The notes beneath the pieces were generated by a model, which searched no databases, was not told the origin of the DNA, and saw only the letters and a program-made list of their open reading frames with translations. Made by a program: the position numbers and the translations under genes. A stretch of 64,000 nucleotides of DNA from Oleispirillum sp965228165 (GTDB lineage: Bacteria; Pseudomonadota; Alphaproteobacteria; Rhodospirillales; Rhodospirillaceae), in assembly GCA_965228165.1 (NCBI GenBank), contig CBDDHB010000003.1, positions 1,426,001 through 1,490,000 on the forward strand, given 5' to 3'. Shown here in pieces: positions 16,502-27,416 of this stretch. Position 1 is the first letter of the stretch. Every line of letters starts with the position of its first letter.

Positions 16502-18673
16502 TCAATGGGACAGGCGGCGGCCCTCGCGCAGCATGTCGGCCATCAGGTCGGCGGGAACCGGGCGGCTGAAGAAATAGCCCTGGATCGCGTCGCAGCGGTT
16601 GCGACGCAGGAAGTCGCAATGCTCGGCGGTTTCGACGCCTTCGGCGATGGCGGTCATGTCGAGGCTGCGGGCGAGCGAGATGATGGCGCGAACGATGGCG
16701 GCGTCCGCCGGATCGGTCAGCATGGTGCGGACGAACGACTGATCGACCTTCAGGGTGTCGACGCGGAAGCGGCTCAAATAGCTCAAGCTGGAATAGCCGG
16801 TGCCGAAGTCGTCGATGGAAAAGCTGACCCCGTCCCGCTTCAGGCGGTCGAGGGTGGCGATCACCTTGTCGGCGTCCTGGGCGATCAGGCTTTCGGTCAG
16901 TTCCAGTTCCAACTGTTCGGGCGGCAGGCCGGTCTCCTCCAGGGCGCGCAGCACCCGCTCGGTGACGTCCTGTTGCAGGAACTGCCGCACCGACAGGTTG
17001 ACCGAAACCGCGATCGGCGGCAGGCCGGCGTCGCGCCAGGCCCGCGCCTGGGCGCAGGCGGCGTGCAGCACCCAATCGCCGATCGGCACGATCAGGCCGG
17101 TTTCCTCGGCCAGGGGAATGAACCGGTCGGGCGGCACCACGCCAAGGTCCGGATGGGTCCAGCGCAGCAACGCCTCGCAGCCGAAGATCGCGCCGCTTTC
17201 CAGGTCCACCTTGGGCTGATAGGCAAGCGACAGTTCGCCGTGCCGCAGGCTGGTGCGCAACCGGGTTTCCATATCGACGCGGCGGCGGGTTTCCTCGCTC
17301 ATGCCGCTGGTGAAGAAATGGCAGGTGTTGCCGCCCTGCACCTTGGCGCGGCTCATCGCCGCGTCGGCGTTGCCGATCAGGGCCTCGCCGTCGCCGCCGT
17401 CCTGGGGAAACAGGCTGACCCCGATGCTGGCGGTGATCGAAACCTCGCCCCCCTCCCCCAGGGGGAAGGGACGCCCCAGCCCCTCCAGCAGGGTGCGCAC
17501 CAGGGGGAACACGTCCGAGGACCGTTCCAGGTCGGCCAGGACCACCAGGAACTCGTCGCCCCCCTGGCGGGCGACGGTGTCGCCGTCTCCCGCCAGATCG
17601 GACAGACGCCGCGCCACCGCCCGCAACAGGACGTCCCCGGCGGCATGGCCGAAGGCGTCGTTGACGGTCTTGAACCGGTCGAGAGAGATCAGCAGCGCCG
17701 CGACCCGATGCCCCTGACGGCGGGCCCGCGCGATCGCCTGATTCAGACGGTCTCCGGAAAGGTTGCGGTTGGGCAGGTCGGTCAGGGGGTCGTGGGTGGC
17801 CAGATAGGCGATTCGTTCCTCGTAGCGCTTGCGTTCGGTGATGTCGCTGACGATGCTCAACAGGCAGGGACGCCCCATGAATTCGATGACGTCGGCGCCG
17901 ATCAAGCCGTCGCGGACCTCGCCCGAGGCCAACCGCATTTTCATCTCGTAATCGGTGACCCGTCCGCCTTCCCGCAGGCGGCGGATGAAATCGGCGCGCT
18001 GTTCGGGCTCGGCCCACAGGCCGCGTTCGGGCACGGTGCGTCCAAGCAGATCGTCACGGGCGTACCCGGACAGGCGCACGAGGGCATCGTTGACGGCGAG
18101 AAAACGCCCTTCCTCCAGGGTGGTGATGGCGGTCGGCGCCAGGGTGGCGTTGAAGATCTTCTCGAAACGGTCGGAATCCGCCGCCGCCCGGCGCACCGCA
18201 TCGACCCGCGCCGCGACGTCGTGGCGGACCACCGCCTCTTCCAACCCATGGAAGGCGGCGCGCAGCTCCACCGCGCGGCGGGCGGCGTAGCGGGTGTCGC
18301 TTTCCTCGCGCAGCAGCGCGCGGAACGCCGCACCCCGCGCCGCGACGTCGCCGCCGTCGCCCAACGGGGTTTGCGCGGTCAGGCGTTCGATGTCGGCGAC
18401 CGCCTGATTCAACAGCGCGATGCCCTGTTCGCGCTGCCAGGGGGATCCCGGCGCATTCCCCAGGGCGACGTGCAGGAAGCCATGGGTCAGATCGATGCGC
18501 GCCTGGCGGAAGGCGCCGATGGTCCGGGTATAGCGATCCAGCGCGTCCTGGTGGACGTAGTGCATCGCGGTGACGCCGCCGCAGATCAGGACCGAGGTCA
18601 GGATGCTGACCGCGATCCACACTCCGGACAGGGCGCCCCTGGTTTCGCGGGAACGGACGGGAACGGATTTCAT
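16502..18673 (-). CDS. Membrane PAS-GGDEF-EAL c-di-GMP signalling protein
   Basis: 723 residues: an N-terminal membrane segment (about 15-37), a helical sensor region, a PAS domain (about 165-280), GGDEF (about 285-450, with intact G-G-D-E-F) and EAL (about 465-715). The EAL part has E-A-L-L-R, N-L-S, D-D-F-G-T-G and E-G-V-E-T intact. Both cyclase and phosphodiesterase active sites look complete, so the net activity cannot be read from sequence. The start overlaps the upstream binding-protein stop (ATGA), so the two are probably a sensory pair in one operon. Confidence 0.93.
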   Translation of the reverse strand: MKSVPVRSRETRGALSGVWIAVSILTSVLICGGVTAMHYVHQDALDRYTRTIGAFRQARIDLTHGFLHVALGNAPGSPWQREQGIALLNQAVADIERLTAQTPLGDGGDVAARGAAFRALLREESDTRYAARRAVELRAAFHGLEEAVVRHDVAARVDAVRRAAADSDRFEKIFNATLAPTAITTLEEGRFLAVNDALVRLSGYARDDLLGRTVPERGLWAEPEQRADFIRRLREGGRVTDYEMKMRLASGEVRDGLIGADVIEFMGRPCLLSIVSDITERKRYEERIAYLATHDPLTDLPNRNLSGDRLNQAIARARRQGHRVAALLISLDRFKTVNDAFGHAAGDVLLRAVARRLSDLAGDGDTVARQGGDEFLVVLADLERSSDVFPLVRTLLEGLGRPFPLGEGGEVSITASIGVSLFPQDGGDGEALIGNADAAMSRAKVQGGNTCHFFTSGMSEETRRRVDMETRLRTSLRHGELSLAYQPKVDLESGAIFGCEALLRWTHPDLGVVPPDRFIPLAEETGLIVPIGDWVLHAACAQARAWRDAGLPPIAVSVNLSVRQFLQQDVTERVLRALEETGLPPEQLELELTESLIAQDADKVIATLDRLKRDGVSFSIDDFGTGYSSLSYLSRFRVDTLKVDQSFVRTMLTDPADAAIVRAIISLARSLDMTAIAEGVETAEHCDFLRRNRCDAIQGYFFSRPVPADLMADMLREGRRLSH

Positions 18674-19536
18674 CGCGTCCCCTCCACGCCAGATGGCAGA
18701 TCGTCGGCGCCCAGGCCGAAATCGGCCAGCACCCGCATGTGCTCCGGACCGCCCAGCACTTCCGCCTGGGCGCGGTTCCAGGCGCGCAACAGTTCCCGGT
18801 CGTCGGGGGCGAAGGCGAAAGCGATGTGGAAAAGCGGCACCGGATCGGTGACCACCGCGCGCCCGGCCACCTTCACCGAGGCCACGCGGCCGGGATTCAG
18901 GTGTTCCAGCCAAAGCGTCGTCGGTCGCGACAGGGCCAAGGCCTCCACCGCGCCCGACCGCACCGCCGCCACCCCCGCCGCGGCGTCGGGCACCGCCAGC
19001 AGGCGGGGGCGCGGCAGGCCGCGCGCAAGCAGGGTGCCCTCCTCGATCGTCCCCGCCACCACCGCCACCCGCGCGTGGGGCCGGGCGATCAGATCGGTAT
19101 AGGAGCCGAACCCCGAGGGATTGCCCGCGGGCACCAGCAGGCTGGCGCCGACGCGCAGCGTCGGATCGGAAAAACCCACCCGGCGGGCGCGGTCCGGGGT
19201 GACGAACATCCCCGCCGCGATCATGTCGAAGCGTCCCTCCAGCAGTTCGACGATCAGCGCGTCGAAGCGGGTCTGCACCCAATCGATCCGGGAAATCCCC
19301 AGGCGAGCGGCGACAAGGCGCGCGGTCTCCGGCGATTCGCCGGTGATCCGGCCATCCGGGGCGACCATGGCGTAGGGAGCCTCGACCGCATAGCCGACCC
19401 GCAAGACCCCCGCCTTGCGCACCCGCGCCAAGCCGTCGCCGCCGGGCAGCGACAGCCACGCGGCCACTGCGGCGAGCAAAAGCGCGCCGACCCCCCAAAA
19501 CGCCAACCCGCGGAACCTCGGTGACGGCAAGCGCAT
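18670..19536 (-). CDS. Periplasmic amino-acid-type solute-binding protein (SBP_bac_3)
   Basis: 288 residues with an N-terminal hydrophobic anchor or signal (about 11-32) and a family-3 solute-binding fold: V-L-R-V-G-Y near 43, A-P-Y-A-M-V-A-P-D-G-R-I-T-G near 52, and R-F-D-M-I-A-A-G-M-F-V-T-P-D-R near 101. No transporter genes accompany it. It is translationally coupled to the GGDEF-EAL protein, so it may present a ligand signal to that receptor rather than feed an ABC importer. ATG 19536 is preferred to an upstream TTG. Confidence 0.82.
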   Translation of the reverse strand: MRLPSPRFRGLAFWGVGALLLAAVAAWLSLPGGDGLARVRKAGVLRVGYAVEAPYAMVAPDGRITGESPETARLVAARLGISRIDWVQTRFDALIVELLEGRFDMIAAGMFVTPDRARRVGFSDPTLRVGASLLVPAGNPSGFGSYTDLIARPHARVAVVAGTIEEGTLLARGLPRPRLLAVPDAAAGVAAVRSGAVEALALSRPTTLWLEHLNPGRVASVKVAGRAVVTDPVPLFHIAFAFAPDDRELLRAWNRAQAEVLGGPEHMRVLADFGLGADDLPSGVEGTR

Positions 19537-19707
19537 TCTGCTGATCCGGGTCGTTGGGAACGACAATCGGCTCCGAACGGAGCGACGGCCCGCCCGGATG
19601 CTTCAAATATGTATCTTCGGGCGAACTTCTTCCAGGCGGCAAAACCGTAAAGACGCTCAACGGGAGACGGTAAAAGACCCCGAGCGCCGCCGTTCAGGGG
19701 TTCCCGG

Positions 19708-21287
<1,580 letters not shown>

Positions 21288-21291
<4 letters not shown>

Positions 21292-22930
21292 CCTCCGTCC
21301 TCCCGGGAGGTCGGAGCCTCGTCCTCGCCGGGCAGGCCGACGACGATGCGGCAGCCGCCGTTGCCGGAGCCTGGACGTCGATGGTGCCGCCGTGCTCGGT
21401 CAGGATGTTCTGGGCGATGGCCAGCCCCATGCCAGGCCGCCCGCGATGCCGCGTCCAGCCGCTGAAGAAGGGGTCGAAGATGCGCGCCCGGTCGGCGGCG
21501 GCGACGCCGGGGCCGGAATCGGCGATCGCCACCTCCACCCCGCCGCCCTGGCCGCGCCGGGTTTCGATGACCACGCCGCGTTCGCCGACGCCGGGTTCGC
21601 CCACCGCATCCACCGCGTTGTCGATCAGCACCTTGATCAGGGTGCGCAACTGCCCGGCGCGGCCGCTGACCACAGGCAGAACCGGCGTCGGCAACCAGGA
21701 CAGCGCCACCCCCTCGGCGAGCAGGCGGTCGATGCAGAAGTCCATCACCTCGCGCACCAGTTCGTTGAGATTCAGGGGCAGGACCGGCTCCGCCGCGCAT
21801 CGCGGCAGGCTGTCGCGCAAGTGCGCGACGGTCTCCGCCCCCGCCCGCCGCACGTCGGCCATCGCCGCCGCCAACGCCGGATTGACACTGCCGCCGCGCT
21901 CCATCATCGCCACCGCCGCATCCAGCATGTTCAAGGGGCCCTGCAACTGATAGACCGCGCCCTGCAACACCTCGCGCATCCCCTGCGCCTGCTGGATTTC
22001 GGCGGTCAGCGCCCGGATCGCCGAGGTCTTGGCCTGCTGGAAGGCGCGCATCCGCGCGGTGACGTCCAGACAGACCAGCAGCAGGGCGCGCCCCGGTCCG
22101 GGTTCGTAGAAGCTGTCCACCTCGGGGCGGGCGACGTCGATCCACAGGGCGGAACAGGTGAACCAGCGGGGGCCGAGGCGGCGCCCGACATCGATTCGCA
22201 CCTCCGTCGCGTCGGCTTCGCGCCGTTCCAGCAAAAACCGCGCGGCGTCGCCGTCGGACATCGCCTTCAGGAACTCCCACGCCGGTTCCTCGCCGCCCAT
22301 GTCGGCCATCAGCACCTTGTAGGCGTGGTTGTCGATCAGCACCTTGCCGTGCTCGTTCAACAGCGCCATCACCACCGGGGCGACATCGATGATGTTCTCG
22401 ATCAGCGCCTTCTGGGAGGCGACGTGACGCTCCAGAGCCATCTCCGCCGAGACGTCGCGCTGAATGCCGAGAAAACCGCCGGGCGCGCCGTCCTCGCCCC
22501 CGACCGGCACCACCTTCAGTTCCGCCAGATACGGCGTGCCGTCCTTGCGGCGGTTCAAGAGCCGCCCGTTCCACACCCCGCCGCCGGTGATGGTGCGCCA
22601 CATGTCCTCGTAGACGCGGGGCGGCGTCTTATGGTCGGAGAGCAGACTGTGGTTGCGTCCGGCCACCTCCGCCGTCACATAGCCGGTCAGGCGCTCGAAC
22701 GCCGGATTGACGTACAGGATGCGCCCCTCGGAGTCCGCCACCGAAACCCCCGAGTCCATCGATTCCACCGCCTCGCGGAACAAGGAAGGGGGTAGGTCGG
22801 ATGCCTTCCACGCGTCACCCCGCCCTTGCTCCGTCGGTCGCGCCGATGCCGCAGCGGACCCTCCCGGCAACGCGGAAGCCGTTGCGGCGCAAGGGACTTT
22901 TGGGTCCTTTTCGGGCCTGTTCGAGGGCAT
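21288..22930 (-). CDS. nifL: NifL-like redox/nitrogen sensor, anti-activator of NifA (frameshift near C-terminus)
   Basis: NifL binds and inhibits NifA in response to oxygen and fixed nitrogen. Domains: PAS1 (about 53-168, the flavin domain in Azotobacter NifL), PAS2 (about 175-295, with the NifL-like D-N-H-A-Y-K-V-L-M-A-D), a helical region (300-345) and a GHKL ATPase-like domain (N-A-V-D-A-V, D-S-G-P-G-V, G-M-G-L-A-I-A-Q-N). The H-box position reads Y-Q-L-Q-G-P-L-N (327-334) with no histidine, so it is not a phosphorelay kinase. ATG 22930 has an AAGGAG site. A one-base loss near 21364-21372 displaces the last about 20 codons; corrected length is about 547 residues. Confidence 0.85.
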
Positions 22931-22940
22931 GGGCTCTCCT

Positions 22941-22956
22941 TGTCCGAATCCGCACA
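22941..22956. promoter_or_regulatory. Second TGT-N10-ACA motif at the nifL transcription start
   Basis: An exact match to the NifA site consensus, but it overlaps the predicted nifL start/leader rather than lying upstream. Relative to rnfA it is about 235 bp upstream. It may be a distal activator site for rnfA, an autoregulatory block on nifL, or chance. Confidence 0.4.
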
Positions 22957-22961
22957 CTCCC

Positions 22962-22980
22962 ACGCAAGATGCATGCCCAA
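22962..22980 (-). promoter_or_regulatory. Sigma54 (-24/-12) promoter of nifLA
   Basis: The minus strand reads GGGCATGCATCTTGC, with GG (22977-22976) and GC (22965-22964) 10 bp apart and a good CTTGC -12 element. Transcription would start near 22952, giving a leader of about 22 nt before the nifL ATG. Confidence 0.68.
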
Positions 22981-23063
22981 CCCCGGCAACCGTGCAAAAT
23001 CCGCGAGAAACGCTTGGAATCCGGGTCTGTTTTATGACATCTTTCCCACCTGCCACCCAGCCC

Positions 23064-23079
23064 TGTCGGCTTCGCGACA
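23064..23079. promoter_or_regulatory. NifA upstream activator site shared by nifL and rnfA
   Basis: TGT-CGGCTTCGCG-ACA. It lies almost midway between the two divergent -24/-12 promoters, about 120 bp from the predicted nifL start and about 110 bp from the predicted rnfA start, suitable for both. Confidence 0.72.
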
Positions 23080-23155
23080 GCGGAGCAGTCGAAAGAACTG
23101 CCCGGACCGGATGCGGAACTGCCGATTTTCCGGGCATTTCCGGCTTTGTCCGGTT

Positions 23156-23173
23156 TTGGTACGGGGCATGCAC
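23156..23173 (+). promoter_or_regulatory. Sigma54 (-24/-12) promoter of rnfABCDGEH
   Basis: TTGGTACGGGGCATGCA: GG (23158-23159) and GC (23170-23171) are 10 bp apart. The -24 element is TGGTAC (one mismatch to TGGCAC) and the -12 element ATGCA. Predicted start near 23183, 24 nt before the rnfA ATG. Confidence 0.68.
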
Positions 23174-23206
23174 AACGGCGGGACGAAAGGCTCGTAGCGG
23201 GTAGGA

Positions 23207-23791
23207 ATGATGGCCGAATATCTGTTTCTCATCCTCGGCACCGTCCTGGTGAACAACGTCGTCCTGGTCAAATTCCTGGGCCTGTGCCCCTTCATGGGGG
23301 TGTCCAACAAGGTGGACAGCGCGCTCGGCATGGGGATGGCGACGACCTTCGTCCTCACCCTGTCCACCGCCGCCGGATGGGCGCTGGAACACGGACTGCT
23401 GCGCCCCCTGGACATGGCCTATCTGCGCATCCTCACCTTCATCCTGGTGATCGCGGCGGTGGTGCAGTTCACCGAAATGGTGATCAAGAAGATCTCGCCG
23501 TCGCTGTACCAGGTTCTCGGCATCTTCTTGCCGCTGATCACCACCAACTGCGCGGTGTTGGGGGTGGCGTTGCTCAACATCCAGGAAAACCACGGCTTCG
23601 TGCAGAGCGTGCTTTACGGCTTCGGCTCCGCCGCCGGGTTCACCCTGGTGATGGTGCTGTTCGCCGGTCTGCGCGAGCGCCTGGCCCTGTCGCAGGTTCC
23701 GGCGGCTTTCGGCGGCGCGCCGATCAGCTTCATCACCGCAGGTCTGCTGTCGATGGCGTTCATGGGTTTCGCCGGCCTGGTGGCGCGGTAG
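23207..23791 (+). CDS. rnfA: Rnf complex membrane subunit RnfA
   Basis: RnfA is one of the paired six-helix membrane subunits of the ion-translocating ferredoxin:NAD+ oxidoreductase; with RnfE it holds a membrane-embedded iron centre. The 194-residue protein has the family pattern V-N-N-V-V-L-V-K-F-L-G-L-C-P-F-M-G-V near the N-terminus and L-P-L-I-T-T-N-C-A-V-L-G-V-A near 105-118, with the conserved Cys of each half. First gene of rnfABCDGEH. Behind a sigma54 promoter and NifA site it should be co-expressed with nitrogen fixation and drive electrons to ferredoxin. Confidence 0.97.
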   Translation: MMAEYLFLILGTVLVNNVVLVKFLGLCPFMGVSNKVDSALGMGMATTFVLTLSTAAGWALEHGLLRPLDMAYLRILTFILVIAAVVQFTEMVIKKISPSLYQVLGIFLPLITTNCAVLGVALLNIQENHGFVQSVLYGFGSAAGFTLVMVLFAGLRERLALSQVPAAFGGAPISFITAGLLSMAFMGFAGLVAR

Positions 23792-23808
23792 GGGGAGGAA
23801 ACCGGATC

Positions 23809-24371
23809 ATGCTGGAAGCGATCGTCGGCTTGACCGCCCTGGGCGGTGGACTGGGGGTTTTCCTGGGCGTCGCGGCGCGGCGTCTGCACGTCGAATCGAG
23901 CCCCCTGGAAGGCGAGATCGAGAAAATCCTGCCCGGACAGAACTGCGGCCAGTGCGGCTACCCCGGCTGCGCGGCGGCGGCGGCGATCGCCAAGGGCGAG
24001 GCGCCGGTCACCGCCTGCCCGCCGGGGGGCGGGCGGTGGCGGTGGCGCTGGCGGAGAAGCTGTGCCTGACGGTCGATCTGTCGGGGATGGCGGATACCGG
24101 GCCGATGGTCGCCCGCATCGACGAAACCGTCTGCATCGGTTGCACCAAGTGCGCGCGCAAATGCCCGACCGACGCCATCGTCGGCGCGGCGAAGCAGATT
24201 CACGGCGTCGTCGCCGACGCCTGCACCGGCTGCGGCGCCTGCGTCGAGACCTGTCCGGCGCACGGCATTTCGTTGCAGCCGATTCCGGTGACGTTGCAGT
24301 CCTGGTACTGGCCGAAACCCGGGGATGCGACGGCAAGGCCGCCCGTCGGCAACGGAGTGTTGACCCAATGA
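23809..24371 (+). CDS. rnfB: Rnf complex iron-sulfur subunit RnfB (frameshifted)
   Basis: RnfB relays electrons between ferredoxin and the membrane part of Rnf. It has an N-terminal membrane helix, then a 4Fe-4S domain with C-G-Q-C-G-Y-P-G-C and a fourth Cys in A-C-P-P-G. Two ferredoxin-type clusters follow: C-I-G-C-T-K-C-A-R-K-C-P and C-T-G-C-G-A-C-V-E-T-C-P. The first 73 or so codons and the rest lie in different frames; the break is a run of six G at 24024-24029, where seven G restores about 187 residues. The stop overlaps the rnfC start (ATGA). Confidence 0.9.
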
Positions 24372-25830
24372 AGCTGTTCCGCATCCGGGGCGGGGTCCGC
24401 CCCGAAGAGCGCAAGGACGCCACCCGCGACCGGGAAGTGGTCGCCGCGCCGCTGTCGGCGAAACTGTTCCTGCCGTTGCAGCAGCACATCGGCGCGCCCG
24501 CCAGGCCGGTGGTCAAGGCGGGCGACGCGGTGCTCAAGGGCCAGTTGATCGCCGAGGCGGCGGGGCCGGTCTCGGCGGCCCTGCACGCGCCGACCTCGGG
24601 CACGGTGGAAGCGATCGGCCCCTGTCCGGTGCCGCATGCCTCCGGCCTCAAGGGCGCCGCCATCACCCTGGTTCCCGACGGCCGCGACGCCTGGGCGGAA
24701 CCGATGCCGCCGCTGCCCTGCGACGCGCCGCCGGAAGACATCGCCAAGCGAGTCGCGCAGGCGGGCATCGTCGGTCTGGGCGGCGCCACCTTCCCCTCGG
24801 CGGTGAAGCTGAACCTGCGCGAGCGCCATGCGCTCACCACCCTGGTGATGAACGGCGCGGAGTGCGAACCCTTCCTCACCTGCGACGACCGCCTGATGCG
24901 CGAGCACACCGCCGAGGTAATGTCCGGCGTCGCCCTGATGGCCCGCGCCCTCGGCGTCGCGCGCACCATCGTCGCGATCGAGGCCAACAAGCCCGAGGCC
25001 GCCGCCGCGATGGAGCAAGCCGCCCAGGCCCATCCCGGCATCGCGGTGGCGCGGGTGCCGACCCGCTATCCGATGGGGTCGGAAAAGCATCTGGTCCACA
25101 CCCTGACCGGCCTCGAAACTCCGGCCCGCGCGCTCACCGCCGACATCGGCGTGGTGGTCCACAACATCGCCACCGCCTTCGCGGTGCACGAAGCGGTGAA
25201 GCTGGGTCGGCCGCTGATTTCGCGGATTCTCACCGTCTCCGGCGGCGCGATCGCCGAGCCGAAGAACCTGAAGGTGCCGCTCGGCACGCCGATCGCCGAC
25301 CTGATCGCCTTTTGCGGCGGCCTGACCCGCGACCCGCAGGAACTGCTCTCCGGCGGGCCGATGATGGGCCAGCCCCTGCGCTCCACCGAGATTCCGACGG
25401 TCAAGGGGATGAACGGCATCCTGGCGCTCACCCCCGCCGACACCCGGCGCGGCCCGGCGCATGCCTGCCTGCGCTGCGGCACCTGCGTCGCCGCCTGCCC
25501 CTGCGGCCTGCTGCCCCTGGAAATCGCCGCCCACATCCGCAACGGCAACTTCGACGCGGCGGTGGAGGCCGGACTGATGGACTGCATCGGCTGCGGCTCC
25601 TGCGCCTTCGCCTGCCCGTCGCGCATTCCCCTGGTGCAAAGCTTCCATTTCGCCAAGGGGCACATCGCCGCCGAACAGCGCGCCCAGCAGCGGGGCGAAG
25701 AGGCGAAGCGTCTGGTCCAGCAGAAGGAGGCGCGGCAGGTCAAGCTGGCCGCCGAGCGCCGCGCGATGATGGAAAAAAAGAAGACCGCCGCCGCCAAGGC
25801 GCGCGCCGCCGCCGGGGGGCCGCCGAGTGA
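24368..25830 (+). CDS. rnfC: Rnf complex NADH/flavin/iron-sulfur subunit RnfC (frameshift at extreme C-terminus)
   Basis: RnfC is the peripheral subunit that carries FMN, the NADH site and two 4Fe-4S clusters. The NuoF-like core holds G-L-G-G-A-T-F-P-S-A-V-K, N-G-A-E-C-E-P and M-G-S-E-K-H. Ferredoxin motifs C-L-R-C-G-T-C-V-A-A-C and C-I-G-C-G-S-C-A-F-A-C-P lie near 370 and 410. A charged Lys/Ala-rich tail follows. The expected stop, overlapping the rnfD GTG, is out of frame by one base at six G (25814-25819); seven G gives about 487 residues ending G-G-A-A-E. Without correction the tail runs on into rnfD. Confidence 0.92.
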
Positions 25831-26747
25831 TCGACCAACGCCCCTTCGTCGCCGGGCCCTTCGCCCACGCCGGACGCACCACGCCGATGGTGATGTTCTG
25901 GGTGATGGTCGCCCTTGCCCCCGCCACGGCGTTCGGGCTGGGGCTGTTCGGCTGGCCCGCGATCCACCTGTTCGCGATCACCGTCGCCAGCGCCGTGGGG
26001 TTCGAGGCGGCCTGCCTGATCCTGGCGAAAAAGCCGGTGCGCGCCACCCTGGTCGACGGATCGGCGGTGCTGTCGGGGTGGATTCTCGCCCTCTCCCTGC
26101 CGCCGTGGGCCCCCTGGTGGATCGGCGTCGTCGGCGGCTTCCTCGCCATCGTCATCGGCAAGCAGGTCTTCAGCGGCCTGGGCCAGAACCTGTTCAATCC
26201 GGCGATGGTGGCGCGCGTCGCCCTGCTCGTCTCCTTCCCGCTGGAGATGACCCGGTACGTCGCGCCGCGCCCGATCTTCCGCTCCGACGCGCCGGGGTTC
26301 GTCGATTCGCTCGCCATCACCTTCGGCTTCGGCGGCCACATCGACATGGATGCGATCGCCAGCGCCTCGCTGCTGGGCCACGCCAAGACCGAACTGGCGC
26401 GCGGCCTGCCGCTGTCCAAGGCGCTGGAGCACGGCTTCGGCGTCTTCGACCTTTTCCTCGGCGTGGTTCCCGGCAGCCTGGGCAAGACCTCGGCCCTGCT
26501 GCTGCTTGTCGGCGGCCTGCTGCTGGTCGCCTTGAAGATCATCGGCTGGCAGACCCCCGTCGCCCTGCTTCTGGGGGTCGCGGTTCCCGCCACCCTGCTG
26601 CACCTGACCGATCCGGAACGCTATCTGTCGCCGCTCGCCCACGTCTTCGCCGCCTCCCCCCTGATCGACCGCTGGGTGCGGCCGCGCATCTATGGCCGCG
26701 ACCGCAAGGGCCGACCGCTCGCGATCAAGACGAAGGAGCCCCGCTGA
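25827..26747 (+). CDS. rnfD: Rnf complex membrane flavoprotein subunit RnfD
   Basis: A 306-residue polytopic NqrB/RnfD-family protein with about ten hydrophobic segments; conserved Q-N-L-F-N-P-A-M-V-A-R near 120-130. Translation starts at GTG 25827, overlapping the rnfC stop, and the gene ends overlapping rnfG. The segment where relatives carry a covalently flavinylated S-G-A-T reads A-S-A-S here (178-181), placing Ser181 where Thr is expected. By analogy with NqrB/RnfD it helps carry electrons across the membrane coupled to ion transport. Confidence 0.95.
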   Translation: MIDQRPFVAGPFAHAGRTTPMVMFWVMVALAPATAFGLGLFGWPAIHLFAITVASAVGFEAACLILAKKPVRATLVDGSAVLSGWILALSLPPWAPWWIGVVGGFLAIVIGKQVFSGLGQNLFNPAMVARVALLVSFPLEMTRYVAPRPIFRSDAPGFVDSLAITFGFGGHIDMDAIASASLLGHAKTELARGLPLSKALEHGFGVFDLFLGVVPGSLGKTSALLLLVGGLLLVALKIIGWQTPVALLLGVAVPATLLHLTDPERYLSPLAHVFAASPLIDRWVRPRIYGRDRKGRPLAIKTKEPR

Positions 26748-27416
26748 TGCCCAGCCACCGCACCGCGCCGTGGTTCCAGGGGGTTCTTCTGGGCGGGTTC
26801 TGCCTGGTGTCCGCCTCCACCCTGGCGATCGCCTATCGCTTCAGCGCGCCGGAGATCGCGCAGCGCCTGAAGGAGGACACGGAAGTCTCCCTCGCCCAGG
26901 TGATCCCCGCCGCCTTACGCGCCAACGACATGGCCGCCGACACGACGACGATCGACGGCCCGGACGGCGCGGTCACCGTCTATCGCGCCCGCCGCGAAGG
27001 CCGCGTTTCCGCCGTCGCCTATCGCGTTATCGGCAAGGGCTACGGCGGCGACATCGCCATCATCATGGGGGTGGACCGCAACGGAGAGATTCTCGGGGTG
27101 CGCGTCGTCCAGCACGCCGAGACCCCCGGCCTCGGCGACAAGGTGGACATCCGCAAAAGCCGCTGGATCGACGCATTCAAGGGGCTGTCGCTCGCCAATA
27201 CCGCCGCCGCCCTGTGGGCGGTGAAAAAGGACGGCGGCCGGTTCGACCAGTTCAGCGGCGCCACCATCACGCCGCGGCGCCGTGGTCAAGGCGGTCAAGG
27301 ACGGGCTCGCCCTGTTCGCCCAGCATCGCGCACGGATGCTGGACGAGGAAAAGGACGCCCGCCCCGAACCCGCGCCCAAGCCCGCGCACCTTTCCGGCAG
27401 CAAGGCGGTGTCATGA
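26747..27416 (+). CDS. rnfG: Rnf complex FMN-binding subunit RnfG (frameshifted)
   Basis: RnfG is anchored by an N-terminal helix (about residues 10-30) with a periplasmic FMN-binding domain; FMN is attached to the Thr of S-G-A-T, seen here in F-S-G-A-T-I-T near residue 172. G-Y-G-G-D-I and H-A-E-T-P-G-L-G-D-K are also typical. After T-P-R the frame changes: one extra base in GCCGCGGCGC (27271-27280). Removing it restores an ending A-V-V-K-A-V-K-D-G-L through to a TGA that overlaps the rnfE start (about 222 residues). Confidence 0.88.
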
